This document shows, piece after piece, positions 1-5,618 of a DNA stretch of 6,124 nt. The stretch comes from Alphaproteobacteria bacterium (GTDB lineage: Bacteria > Pseudomonadota > Alphaproteobacteria > Rhizobiales > Rhizobiaceae), in assembly GCA_017308345.1 (NCBI GenBank), contig JAFKFE010000384.1, positions 1-6,124 on the forward strand, read 5' to 3'. Position 1 is the stretch's first letter; every line of letters starts with the position of its first letter. The position numbers and the translations under genes are program-made. The notes under the pieces were generated by a model, which saw only the letters and a program-made list of their open reading frames with translations, did no database searches and had not been told where the DNA came from.

Positions 1-446
1 GGGGTGTTGTCCTCGGGGATGAATATCACCGGAACGGTGAGCGACTTCAGTACCTCGACGGCTTCCGGCGGGCCGCTATCCTCGGCGGCGAGGATCATGT
101 CGGGGCTGAGCGCCAGCAACCCTTCGACGGCAAGCTGCCGACGATAGCCGACATTGGGCTTCGCCGCCACCGAGGCGGGATATTTGCTGCCGCGATCGAC
201 GCCGATGATGCGCCCGCCGGCCCCCAGCGCATGCACGATCTCGGTGACGTCGGAGCCAAGCGTCAGGATCCGTCCCGCCGGCCCCGGTGCGACCGTTCGT
301 CCAAACGCATCGACCACGACATCGGCCGCCCGTGCCTTGAAACCACAGGAAGGCGCCAGCGCCGACAGGACCAGAAGCAGCAACGACACTGCCCCCATGG
401 ATCCGAGCCGGCGCACTCGCCAGCCTTCGCGCACACTGACGGCCAT
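1..446 (-). CDS. hmuT: Periplasmic heme-binding protein of a heme ABC transporter (HmuT), 5' part, cut by window edge
   Basis: Substrate-binding component of a heme ABC importer: it takes heme from the outer-membrane receptor and passes it to the HmuUV permease/ATPase. About 148 N-terminal residues of a protein that is usually near 300 aa are present; the rest lies left of base 1. Reading the minus strand from ATG at 446 gives an Arg-rich start (RVRR, 10-13), a hydrophobic stretch (residues 18-32) and a likely signal peptidase site near ARA-AD (about residue 41). The mature part begins DVVVDAFGRTVA and continues with RILTLGSDVTEIVHALG, typical of the TroA/BtuF-like fold. GYRRQLAVEGLLAL (100-113) matches the HmuT/ShuT/PhuT motif whose Tyr binds heme iron, here Tyr101. 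GGAG at 460-457 lies 10 nt before the ATG. An in-frame ATG at 508 is open too, but falls upstream of the predicted promoter -10. Divergent from the receptor gene, so probably co-regulated. Function is well supported; the symbol follows rhizobial usage. Confidence 0.9.
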   Translation of the reverse strand, partial: MAVSVREGWRVRRLGSMGAVSLLLLVLSALAPSCGFKARAADVVVDAFGRTVAPGPAGRILTLGSDVTEIVHALGAGGRIIGVDRGSKYPASVAAKPNVGYRRQLAVEGLLALSPDMILAAEDSGPPEAVEVLKSLTVPVIFIPEDNT

Positions 447-480
447 GCCTACTTCGCTCCAATGCCTCGATGACCAACGG

Positions 481-509
481 CCTATAAATTTAAAGTTGAC
501 TATTGTCAT
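481..509 (-). promoter_or_regulatory. Candidate hmuT promoter
   Basis: On the minus strand ATGACA (509-504) and TATAGG (486-481) are separated by exactly 17 nt. This is a fair match to TTGACA/TATAAT-like elements within a clearly AT-rich island. It would start transcription near 474, giving a leader of about 28 nt before the hmuT ATG at 446. Seen by eye only; no start-site data. Confidence 0.5.
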
Positions 510-522
510 CATGTTTTAATAT
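496..522 (+). promoter_or_regulatory. Candidate hmuR promoter
   Basis: TTGACT (496-501) is a strong -35 candidate. TAATAT (517-522) is the best -10 but with a short 15-bp spacer; shifting by one base gives AATATG with 16 bp. Short spacing would fit a promoter needing an activator. A start near 529 would leave a leader of about 90 nt before the receptor ATG at 621. Confidence 0.42.
497..511. promoter_or_regulatory. Candidate iron-responsive operator shared by hmuT and hmuR
   Basis: The bases TGAC-TATT-GTCA (497-508) form a perfect 4-bp inverted repeat, and the overlapping string TGA (497-499), nine bases, TCA (509-511) fits the TGA-N9-TCA form described for RirA (IRO) boxes in rhizobia. The site covers the -35 candidates of both divergent promoters, so one bound repressor could silence both genes in iron-replete cells. 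The consensus is short and can occur by chance; position is the main support. No clear Irr (ICE) box was seen in 447-620. Confidence 0.4.
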
Positions 523-540
523 GTGACCCTGCCCTCACCC

Positions 541-560
541 GTCGGTCGAGGGATTCCGAT
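541..560 (+). promoter_or_regulatory. Small leader hairpin with the leader-ORF Shine-Dalgarno in its loop
   Basis: In the RNA, GUCGG (541-545) can pair with CCGAU (556-560) through four Watson-Crick pairs and one G-U pair. The 10-nt loop contains GAGGG (548-552), the likely ribosome-binding site of the leader ORF starting at 562. A 5-bp stem is weak alone, but its position just before that start suggests a possible control point. Confidence 0.25.
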
Positions 561-561
561 C

Positions 562-624
562 ATGCCAGCCAGGGCCGATTGCCATCGCCAGCATTCCTGC
601 TTTTGGGGGCGGCTTTCGCAATGA
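562..624 (+). CDS. Putative 20-residue leader peptide ORF coupled to hmuR
   Basis: ATG at 562 opens 20 codons ending in TGA at 622-624. The peptide starts MPARADCHRQHSC and ends FWGRLSQ; it has two Cys and two His within seven residues (C7, H8, H11, C13). GAGGG at 548-552 lies 9 nt before the ATG, a better ribosome-binding site than the one before hmuR. The stop overlaps the hmuR ATG as ATGA (621-624), the usual arrangement for translational coupling. A role as a regulatory upstream ORF for the heme receptor is inferred; leader sequences of rhizobial heme receptor genes are, from memory, targets of HmuP-dependent control. It may also be a chance ORF: 20 codons in GC-rich DNA is not rare. Confidence 0.42.
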   Translation: MPARADCHRQHSCFWGRLSQ

Positions 625-2735
625 CACTGACAAGCAACACCACATGGATGGCGGGCACCGCGCTCGCTTTCGTCTTCAGCCTGAGCACCGTGCCCTTCGC
701 CGGCGCCCAGGAACAGGAGAAGAAAGCCGCCGCCAAGACCGACAGGCTTGGACAGGCAAGCCAGGCCCAGCCCGCCACGATGCTCGACCTCATCACCATC
801 TCGGCGACGATGATCAAGACCGCCGTCATCGAATCGATGGCCGCCATCAGCGCCGTCGACAGCGATGAGCTGGAGCGCATCCAGCCCGATACCGCCGCCG
901 GCATCTTTCGCACCACGCCTGGCGTGGCAGCCTCGATGAACGGCGACGATCCGGCGACCGCCATCAACATTCGCGGCCTGGAGCAGTATGGCCGCGTCGT
1001 GGTGACGCTCGACGGCGCGCGCCAGGACTACTGGCGGGTCGGCCACGGCTCCGGGTCATTCTATGTCGAGCCGGAGCTGCTCAAGGATGCAACAATCATC
1101 CGCGGCCCGGTGTCCAACGCCTACGGCTCGGGCGGCATCGGCGGCGTCGTCTCCTTCGAGACCAAGGATGCCGGCGACTTCCTCAAGCAGGATGAGCGCT
1201 GGGCACTCAGCGAAAAGCTCGGCTACGAGGACAATGGCGACGGCTTCACCACCAGCACGACCGGCGCCTATCGCTTCAGCGACGACGCCGACATCATCGG
1301 CAACCTGATCTACCGTAACCGCGACAGCTATACGGACGGCAATGGCGATACCGTGCCCTGGACCGGCGAAAGCGTGAAGAGCGGCTACCTCAAGGCAGCG
1401 CTTAGACCGGCCGACGGCCATGAGCTGAAGCTCGGCGCCATCCTGCAGCGCTACAACGACCAGATCACCGGATCGAGCGGCTCCACCTCGCCGACGCTGA
1501 GCCGCTACGACACCAACACCGTGAACCAGACCTACACGGCCGCCTACACCTGGAAGCCCGACGACAGCGACCTGATCGACCTCAGCGCCAATCTCTATCA
1601 CAACCGCACGCGCGCCGAGCAAACCCAGGTTTGGCCGACGTCCGCGATCGGCAACTTCCGCTTCTACGATGTCGCCACGACCGGCCTCAACGTGAAGAAT
1701 TCCTCGCGCTTCGATGCCTGGGGGATAGCCCACACGCTGACCTACGGGCTCGACTACTATTACCTTGAAGCCTCGTCGGAAGCCGCGCATTTCGGCGCCG
1801 GCCAGCAGCAGGGCTATGGCGGCTTCCTGCAATGGCAGGGCGACTACGGCAACTGGCTGCAGGTGATCGGCGCCATGCGCTATGATGGTTACCACCTCGA
1901 TGGCGAGACCCGCACCGTGCCGCCGGAGGAGGCCAGCATCTCGGGCAGCCGCTGGTCGCCGCGCCTCACCGTCGGCGTGACGCCGTTCGAAGGCTTCCAG
2001 GTGTACGGCACCTATTCGGAAGGCTATCGCGCGCCCGGCCTGCAGGATGTCTTCCGCGGCGGCGGCGCGCATGGCTCGGGCGACAGCTACCGGCCCAACC
2101 TCCTGCTCCAGCCGGAGACGGCGAAGAATTGGGAAGCCGGCATCAACGTGAAATACGACGATGTCCTGGCCCCTGGTGACCGGCTGCGCGCCAAGGTCAA
2201 CGTCTTCCACACCGCGGTCGAGGACTATATCGACGTCGACCTGACGGTGCTGCCGCGCACCGCGATCAACATCGGCGACGCGCGGCTGAAGGGTGTGGAG
2301 GCGGAAGCCGTCTACGACTACGGCTGGGGCTTCGTGAACCTCGCCGGCGCGCTGATCAACGCCAAGGTTGTCACCGGCGTCTATGCCGGGCAGGCGCTGA
2401 ACAACACCCCGCTCGATCGCTTCTCGGCAACCATCGGTTTCCGCATGCTGGAAGACCGGTTCACCGTCGGCGCGCAATATATCAGCGTCGGCGAGATCAC
2501 GCGCACGAGCCGCACCAACCCGAACAACCCGCCGGTCGTCGATGACGGTTTCGATCTGGTCAATGTCTTCGCCAACTGGACCATCAACGACAACCTCAGG
2601 CTCGATGTCGGTGTCGATAACGTCTTCAACACCGCCTACACCGATCCGCAAAGCTCATGGTCGACCACCGCGGCAACGGAACAGGGCAAGGGCCGCACCT
2701 TCAAGGTCGCACTGACCGGAAGAATTGGAGGTTGA
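621..2735 (+). CDS. hmuR: TonB-dependent outer-membrane heme receptor
   Basis: Imports heme, perhaps from hemoproteins, across the outer membrane using TonB-ExbBD energy. Length is 704 aa, normal for the family. From ATG 621: signal peptide (1-29, cleavage after FAGA), a Gln/Lys/Ala-rich linker, TonB box around LDLITISA (55-62), plug domain to about 180 (NIRGLEQYGRVVVTLDGARQ, IIRGP, YGSGGIGGVVSFET), then a 22-strand type beta-barrel. Heme-receptor marks are a plug His in VGHGSGSF (His142, aligning by eye with ShuA His86), YRAP (469-472, FRAP-box variant), His484 in GGGAHGSG, and RPNLLLQPETAKNWE (from 491, NPNL-box variant). His142 and His484 are the likely axial ligands. The start is set by the signal peptide and the ATGA overlap with the leader ORF; a TTG at 579 would add 14 residues and is less likely. 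The protein ends TGRIGG, without the usual terminal aromatic. ShmR, HutA and BhuA are orthologue-type names in other genera. Confidence 0.93.
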   Translation: MTLTSNTTWMAGTALAFVFSLSTVPFAGAQEQEKKAAAKTDRLGQASQAQPATMLDLITISATMIKTAVIESMAAISAVDSDELERIQPDTAAGIFRTTPGVAASMNGDDPATAINIRGLEQYGRVVVTLDGARQDYWRVGHGSGSFYVEPELLKDATIIRGPVSNAYGSGGIGGVVSFETKDAGDFLKQDERWALSEKLGYEDNGDGFTTSTTGAYRFSDDADIIGNLIYRNRDSYTDGNGDTVPWTGESVKSGYLKAALRPADGHELKLGAILQRYNDQITGSSGSTSPTLSRYDTNTVNQTYTAAYTWKPDDSDLIDLSANLYHNRTRAEQTQVWPTSAIGNFRFYDVATTGLNVKNSSRFDAWGIAHTLTYGLDYYYLEASSEAAHFGAGQQQGYGGFLQWQGDYGNWLQVIGAMRYDGYHLDGETRTVPPEEASISGSRWSPRLTVGVTPFEGFQVYGTYSEGYRAPGLQDVFRGGGAHGSGDSYRPNLLLQPETAKNWEAGINVKYDDVLAPGDRLRAKVNVFHTAVEDYIDVDLTVLPRTAINIGDARLKGVEAEAVYDYGWGFVNLAGALINAKVVTGVYAGQALNNTPLDRFSATIGFRMLEDRFTVGAQYISVGEITRTSRTNPNNPPVVDDGFDLVNVFANWTINDNLRLDVGVDNVFNTAYTDPQSSWSTTAATEQGKGRTFKVALTGRIGG
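2727..2731 (+). promoter_or_regulatory. Shine-Dalgarno that fixes the start of the SIP-family gene
   Basis: GGAGG inside the last codons of hmuR lies 6 nt before ATG 2738. The reading frame is open for 27 more codons upstream, but those overlap hmuR and have no comparable site, so 2738 is chosen as the start. Confidence 0.8.
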
Positions 2736-2737
2736 GC

Positions 2738-3823
2738 ATGGATCACGCACCGACGCTCGACCTGGCCTGCGAGGCTCAGCTCAGGATCCGCAACCTGCCC
2801 GCCTATATGGACCGCATCAGCGACAGGCTGCAGAGCTTCGAGGCCGACGCCTCGCATCACGGCGGGCGGATCGATTTCCGCTTCGCCTTCGGCGAGGCCT
2901 CTTTCGACATGGACCGGCTGGTGATGCGAGCCCGCGCCGCCGATCGCGACGGGCTGGCCCGCCTGAAAGACCTCCTCGCCACGGCGGTGGACGTCTACGC
3001 CAAGGAGGAGAATCCCGAGATCGTCTGGACCGGCGATCTCGCCGGCGAGACCCGCCTCGCCCAGTTCCGCGAGATGACGGTGGCGGGCGTCCGCAACCTC
3101 ACCCCGCATATGCGTCGCATCCGCTTCGCCGGCGAGGACCTGGCGCGCTTTGCCAAGTTCGGCGGCATGCACATCCGCATGTTGTTTCCGACCGGCGACG
3201 TGCCCGATCCCCTGTGGCCCACGCTCGGCGGCAATGGTTTGCCGGTCTGGCCATCGGATGACAGGCGCCCCGTGGCGCGCGTCTACACGATCCGCGAGCT
3301 CGACGTGGACGCAGGGTTCATCGACGTCGATTTCCTCGTCCATCCCGGCGAGAGCGTCGGCGCGGCCTGGGCGATGCAGGCCGCGCCGGGCATGAAGGTG
3401 GGCATCATGGGGCCGGTCGGGCGCCCCGTGCGACAGGCCGAATGGTATGTCATGGGCGCCGACGAAACCGGCCTGCCGGCGCTGGCGCGCCTGCTGGAGA
3501 CATTGCCGGCCTCGACTGTCGGGGTCGCCTTCGTCGAGGTCGCAGACGATGCCGAACGCCAGCCCATCGAAAACGCCACCCGCATCGAATTGCGCTGGCT
3601 GCCACGAAACGGCGTGCCGGCCGGCGAGGACAAGCGGCTTGCCGATGCCGTTCGCGCGGTGGCCTGGCCTAAGACCGGATCGGCGTTCGGCTGGTTTGCC
3701 GCCGAGGCGACCGCCGCCAGGATCGTCCGCGAACATTGGCGCGGCACGCTGTCGCTCGGACGCGACGAGACGCTTGCCGCGGCATATTGGAGACGAGGCG
3801 CCGCCGGCCTGATGGCAGGCTGA
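2738..3823 (+). CDS. Siderophore-interacting-protein family flavoprotein with N-terminal DUF2218 domain
   Basis: A 361-aa cytoplasmic flavin-dependent reductase of the SIP/ViuB/YqjH type; known members reduce ferric siderophores with NAD(P)H to release iron. Residues about 9-95 resemble DUF2218 (IRNLPAYMDRISDRL, RIDFRFAFGEASFDMD), often fused to SIP proteins. The FAD-binding part follows (about 108-230): FREMTVAGVRNLTPHMRRIRF, RVYTIRELD (181-189, the flavin-binding R-x-Y-T/S type motif) and HPGESVGAAWA (202-212). The C-terminal SIP part has YVMGADETGLPALARLLE (237-254), FGWFAAEA (317-324) and AAYWRRG (348-354), all characteristic. No signal peptide. It starts 2 nt after the hmuR stop, so it is almost certainly in the same transcript, which suggests a job in using heme iron rather than siderophore iron: reducing heme, feeding a heme oxygenase, or reducing released Fe(III). 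That role is inference. Confidence 0.9.
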   Translation: MDHAPTLDLACEAQLRIRNLPAYMDRISDRLQSFEADASHHGGRIDFRFAFGEASFDMDRLVMRARAADRDGLARLKDLLATAVDVYAKEENPEIVWTGDLAGETRLAQFREMTVAGVRNLTPHMRRIRFAGEDLARFAKFGGMHIRMLFPTGDVPDPLWPTLGGNGLPVWPSDDRRPVARVYTIRELDVDAGFIDVDFLVHPGESVGAAWAMQAAPGMKVGIMGPVGRPVRQAEWYVMGADETGLPALARLLETLPASTVGVAFVEVADDAERQPIENATRIELRWLPRNGVPAGEDKRLADAVRAVAWPKTGSAFGWFAAEATAARIVREHWRGTLSLGRDETLAAAYWRRGAAGLMAG

Positions 3824-3827
3824 GGTC

Positions 3828-3878
3828 GGGGCATGATGCCGGAAGGTGTGATGCGGTCCTCGGCTGACATTATGCTCC
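3828..3878. repeat. Intergenic imperfect palindrome, resembling a dispersed mesorhizobial repeat
   Basis: GGGGCATGATG (3828-3838) faces CATTATGCTCC (3868-3878). In the plus-strand RNA these pair over 11 bp with two G-U pairs around a 29-nt internal segment that may pair further (CCGGAAGG with CCTCGG). From memory, intergenic DNA of mesorhizobia carries many copies of a unit beginning GCATGATGCCGGAAAAGTG and ending ACATCATGC; this looks like a diverged copy. It sits between two convergent genes, so it could also end or protect the hmuR-SIP message. No U-run follows, so a classic intrinsic terminator is not supported. It fills nearly the whole 3824-3882 gap. Confidence 0.55.
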
Positions 3879-3882
3879 GTCT

Positions 3883-4653
3883 CTAAACGAAGAAGAACTC
3901 CTCGACGCGACGCTTGGCCTGCCGCAGCACCGGCAGGATGTCGTGCTCCATCGCCTCGACCGAGAAACGCGCCGATTGCGTCGAGACGTTGATGGCGGCG
4001 ACGGTTCGGCCGGCGCGATCGACGATCGGCACCGCGATCGAGCGCAGGCCGAGCTCCAGTTCCTCGTCGACGATGGCGAAGCCGTCCGCCCTCGCCTTGT
4101 CGATGGCCTTGCCGAGCGCGGCGCGGCCGGTGATCGTCTTCGGCGTCCGCCGCTCGATCGTCGCTTGCGTCAGGAAGGTCTTCAAGTCATCCCCCGCCAG
4201 CCCGGACAGCAGCACCCGCCCCATCGACGTGCAATAAGCCGGCAGCCTGGTGCCGACGTCGAGCGCGACGCTCAGGATTCGCCGTCCGGGGATGCGCGCG
4301 ACATAGACGACATCCTCGCCCGACAGCACCGCCGCATTGCAGGCTTCATCGAACCGTCCCGCCACCTCGCGCATGATGGGCGCCGCGAACGTCCAGAGCG
4401 ATGCGCCGCCGAGCCAGGTCCGCGCGACGGTCAAAAGACGCGGCGACAGCGAGAACAGCCGGCCGGATTGCGTGGCATAGCCCGTGGCGACCAATGTCAG
4501 CAGAAAGCGGCGGGCGCCCGCGCGGGTGAGATCCGCCTCCTCGGCCATTTCGGTCAGCGTCATGCCGCCCGGATGGCGCGCGAGGATTTCCATCACCGCA
4601 AGGCCGCGCTCCAGCGAGCCGACGTGGTCGCGTGAAATTGCTTCGTCTTCCAC
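3883..4653 (-). CDS. pcaR: IclR-family transcriptional regulator, PcaR/PcaU type
   Basis: DNA-binding regulator of the beta-ketoadipate pathway, probably sensing 3-oxoadipate or a related intermediate and controlling pcaIJ. The 256 aa is the normal IclR length. A winged-helix N-terminus (about 10-75) has VGSLERGLAVMEILARHPGG and LTEMAEEADLTRAGARRFLLTLVATGYA, the latter holding the recognition helix. The effector domain (about 85-250) has CNAAVLSGEDVVYVARIP, LDVGTRLPAYCTSMGRVLLSGL and VDEELELGLRSIAVPIVDRAGRTVAAINVS, all close to PcaR/PcaU/PobR. Start is GTG at 4653, with GGAG (4663-4660) 6 nt upstream. The C-terminus is an unusual EEFFFV. Divergent from pcaI with a perfect inverted repeat between them, as for regulators of their neighbours. 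It could be named after catechol (catR-like) rather than protocatechuate degradation; the CoA-transferase step is common to both branches. Confidence 0.87.
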   Translation of the reverse strand: MEDEAISRDHVGSLERGLAVMEILARHPGGMTLTEMAEEADLTRAGARRFLLTLVATGYATQSGRLFSLSPRLLTVARTWLGGASLWTFAAPIMREVAGRFDEACNAAVLSGEDVVYVARIPGRRILSVALDVGTRLPAYCTSMGRVLLSGLAGDDLKTFLTQATIERRTPKTITGRAALGKAIDKARADGFAIVDEELELGLRSIAVPIVDRAGRTVAAINVSTQSARFSVEAMEHDILPVLRQAKRRVEEFFFV

Positions 4654-4673
4654 GAACGTCTCCGGGCCGGTGG

Positions 4674-4702
4674 TTGACTAGATGCAAAACTTAAGGCTAG
4701 AA
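4674..4702 (+). promoter_or_regulatory. Candidate pcaI promoter
   Basis: TTGACT (4674-4679) and CTAGAA (4697-4702) are 17 nt apart, close to the alphaproteobacterial TTGAC-N17-CTATAT pattern. Transcription would start near 4709, placing the inverted repeat at 4723-4737 just downstream of the start. An alternative -10, TATAAA (4711-4716), has no good -35 and would fit an activator-dependent promoter better. Confidence 0.4.
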
Positions 4703-4730
4703 GTATCTCATATAAAACACATGTTCGCAA
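4702..4730 (-). promoter_or_regulatory. Candidate pcaR promoter
   Basis: On the minus strand TTGCGA (4730-4725) and GATACT (4707-4702) are separated by 17 nt, each matching 4 of 6 consensus bases. The -35 lies inside the inverted repeat at 4723-4737, which would give autoregulation if PcaR binds there. Weak evidence taken alone. Confidence 0.33.
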
Positions 4731-4737
4731 TACGAAC
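4723..4737. promoter_or_regulatory. Candidate PcaR operator, GTTCG-N5-CGAAC inverted repeat
   Basis: GTTCGCAATACGAAC is a perfect 5-bp inverted repeat with a 5-bp spacer, in the only gap between the divergent pcaR and pcaI genes. It is close to the 15-bp PcaR site recalled for Pseudomonas putida (GTTCGATAATCGCAC). It ends 23 nt before the pcaI ATG. A further CGAAC half-site occurs at 4653-4657, at the pcaR start codon. Confidence 0.62.
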
Positions 4738-4760
4738 TTTTGCAATCGACGGAGCGTGAA

Positions 4761-5618
4761 ATGGTCAGGTTCCTGCCGCTGAAAGAGGCGGTTGCCGAAA
4801 ATCTGCATGACGGCGACACCGTTGCTTTCGAGGGTTTCACCCATCTGATCCCGACCGCCGCCGCGCATGAGGCGATCCGCCAGGGCTTTCGCGAGTTGAC
4901 GCTGATCCGCATGACGCCAGACCTGATCTACGACCAGATGATCGGCATGGGCATGGCGAGGAAGATCGTCTTTTCCTATGTCGGCAATCCGGGCGTCGGC
5001 CTGCTCAGGCGTGCCCGCGACGCCATCGAGAACGGCTTTCCCCACGCCATCGAGGTCGAGGAGCACAGCCACGCCGGCATGGCGAATGCCTATGAGGCTG
5101 GCGCCGCCGGCCTGCCCTGCGCGGTGTTCCGCGGCTATCGCGGCGCCGGTCTCGCCGCGGTCAATCCGAACATCAAATCCGTCACCTGCCCGTTCACCGG
5201 CGAGGTGCTTGCCGCCGTTCCGGCGATAAGACCCGACGTCACCTTCATCCACGCGCAGAAGGCGGACCGGAAAGGCAACGTGCTGGTCGAGGGCATCATC
5301 GGCATCCAGAAGGAAGCGGTTCTCGCGGCAAAGCGTGCCGTGGTGACGGTCGAGGAAGTGGTTGCCGATTTCGACGACCTCCACCCCAATCTCACCGTGC
5401 TGCCGAGCTGGACGATCGCGGCGATTTCGGTCGTGCCTGGCGGCTCGCATCCCTCCTACACGCATGGCTATTACGAGCGCGACAACGCCGCCTATCTGGA
5501 ATGGGACGAAATCGCCGCCGACCGCGACCGCTTCCAGGCCTGGATGCAGAAGAACGTCATCGAGAGCAGCGCCGACGACTTTGCCGGCCGCGTCGAGCAT
5601 CTGAGGAAAGCCGCATGA
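4761..5618 (+). CDS. pcaI: 3-oxoadipate CoA-transferase, subunit A
   Basis: With PcaJ, moves CoA from succinyl-CoA to 3-oxoadipate, giving 3-oxoadipyl-CoA for thiolytic cleavage: the next-to-last step of protocatechuate and catechol degradation. It is 285 aa, of the family I CoA-transferase alpha type. Visible marks are LKEAVAENLHDGDTVAFEGFTHLIP (7-31), the phosphate/CoA-binding type start, FIHAQKADRKGNV (162-174), and GGSHPSYTHGYYERDN (227-242). It is longer than Pseudomonas PcaI (about 231 aa) and more like CatI (about 282 aa). The start is ATG 4761, backed by GGAG (4751-4754) 6 nt upstream; a TTG at 4740 in frame lies next to the operator and is unlikely. The stop overlaps the pcaJ start (ATGA). 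A related CoA-transferase specificity, such as glutaconate, cannot be ruled out from sequence alone, but the PcaR-type neighbour supports 3-oxoadipate. Confidence 0.88.
   Translation: MVRFLPLKEAVAENLHDGDTVAFEGFTHLIPTAAAHEAIRQGFRELTLIRMTPDLIYDQMIGMGMARKIVFSYVGNPGVGLLRRARDAIENGFPHAIEVEEHSHAGMANAYEAGAAGLPCAVFRGYRGAGLAAVNPNIKSVTCPFTGEVLAAVPAIRPDVTFIHAQKADRKGNVLVEGIIGIQKEAVLAAKRAVVTVEEVVADFDDLHPNLTVLPSWTIAAISVVPGGSHPSYTHGYYERDNAAYLEWDEIAADRDRFQAWMQKNVIESSADDFAGRVEHLRKAA

Noticed and set aside
76..477. A 133-codon minus-strand frame overlapping hmuT
   Set aside because: It is a shifted frame of hmuT, Arg-rich with no motif; the correct frame has a signal peptide and the heme-binding Tyr motif.
447..508. 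Alternative hmuT start at ATG 508
   Set aside because: In frame and open, but it lies upstream of the predicted -10, has no good ribosome-binding site, and would put a hydrophilic 21-residue extension before the signal peptide.
579..620. Alternative hmuR start at TTG 579
   Set aside because: It would add a second hydrophobic stretch before a complete signal peptide, and AGGG only 4 nt upstream is too close; ATG 621 also explains the overlap with the leader ORF.
1056..2651. A 531-codon open frame antisense to the heme receptor
   Set aside because: Composition is typical of the complement of a GC-rich gene (runs of Val, Asp, Gly, Ala, Arg, no domain motif), while the plus strand encodes a complete, motif-rich receptor.
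2636..3736. A 366-codon open frame antisense to the SIP-family gene
   Set aside because: No recognisable motif or suitable start context; the plus-strand protein carries all SIP motifs.
3841..3882. Intrinsic terminator after the SIP gene or after pcaR
   Set aside because: A stem is present, but no run of U follows on either strand, so it is listed as a repeat only.
4593..5600. A 335-codon open frame antisense to pcaI, overlapping the pcaR start
   Set aside because: It crosses the regulatory gap and is antisense to a well-conserved CoA-transferase subunit; no domain pattern is seen.
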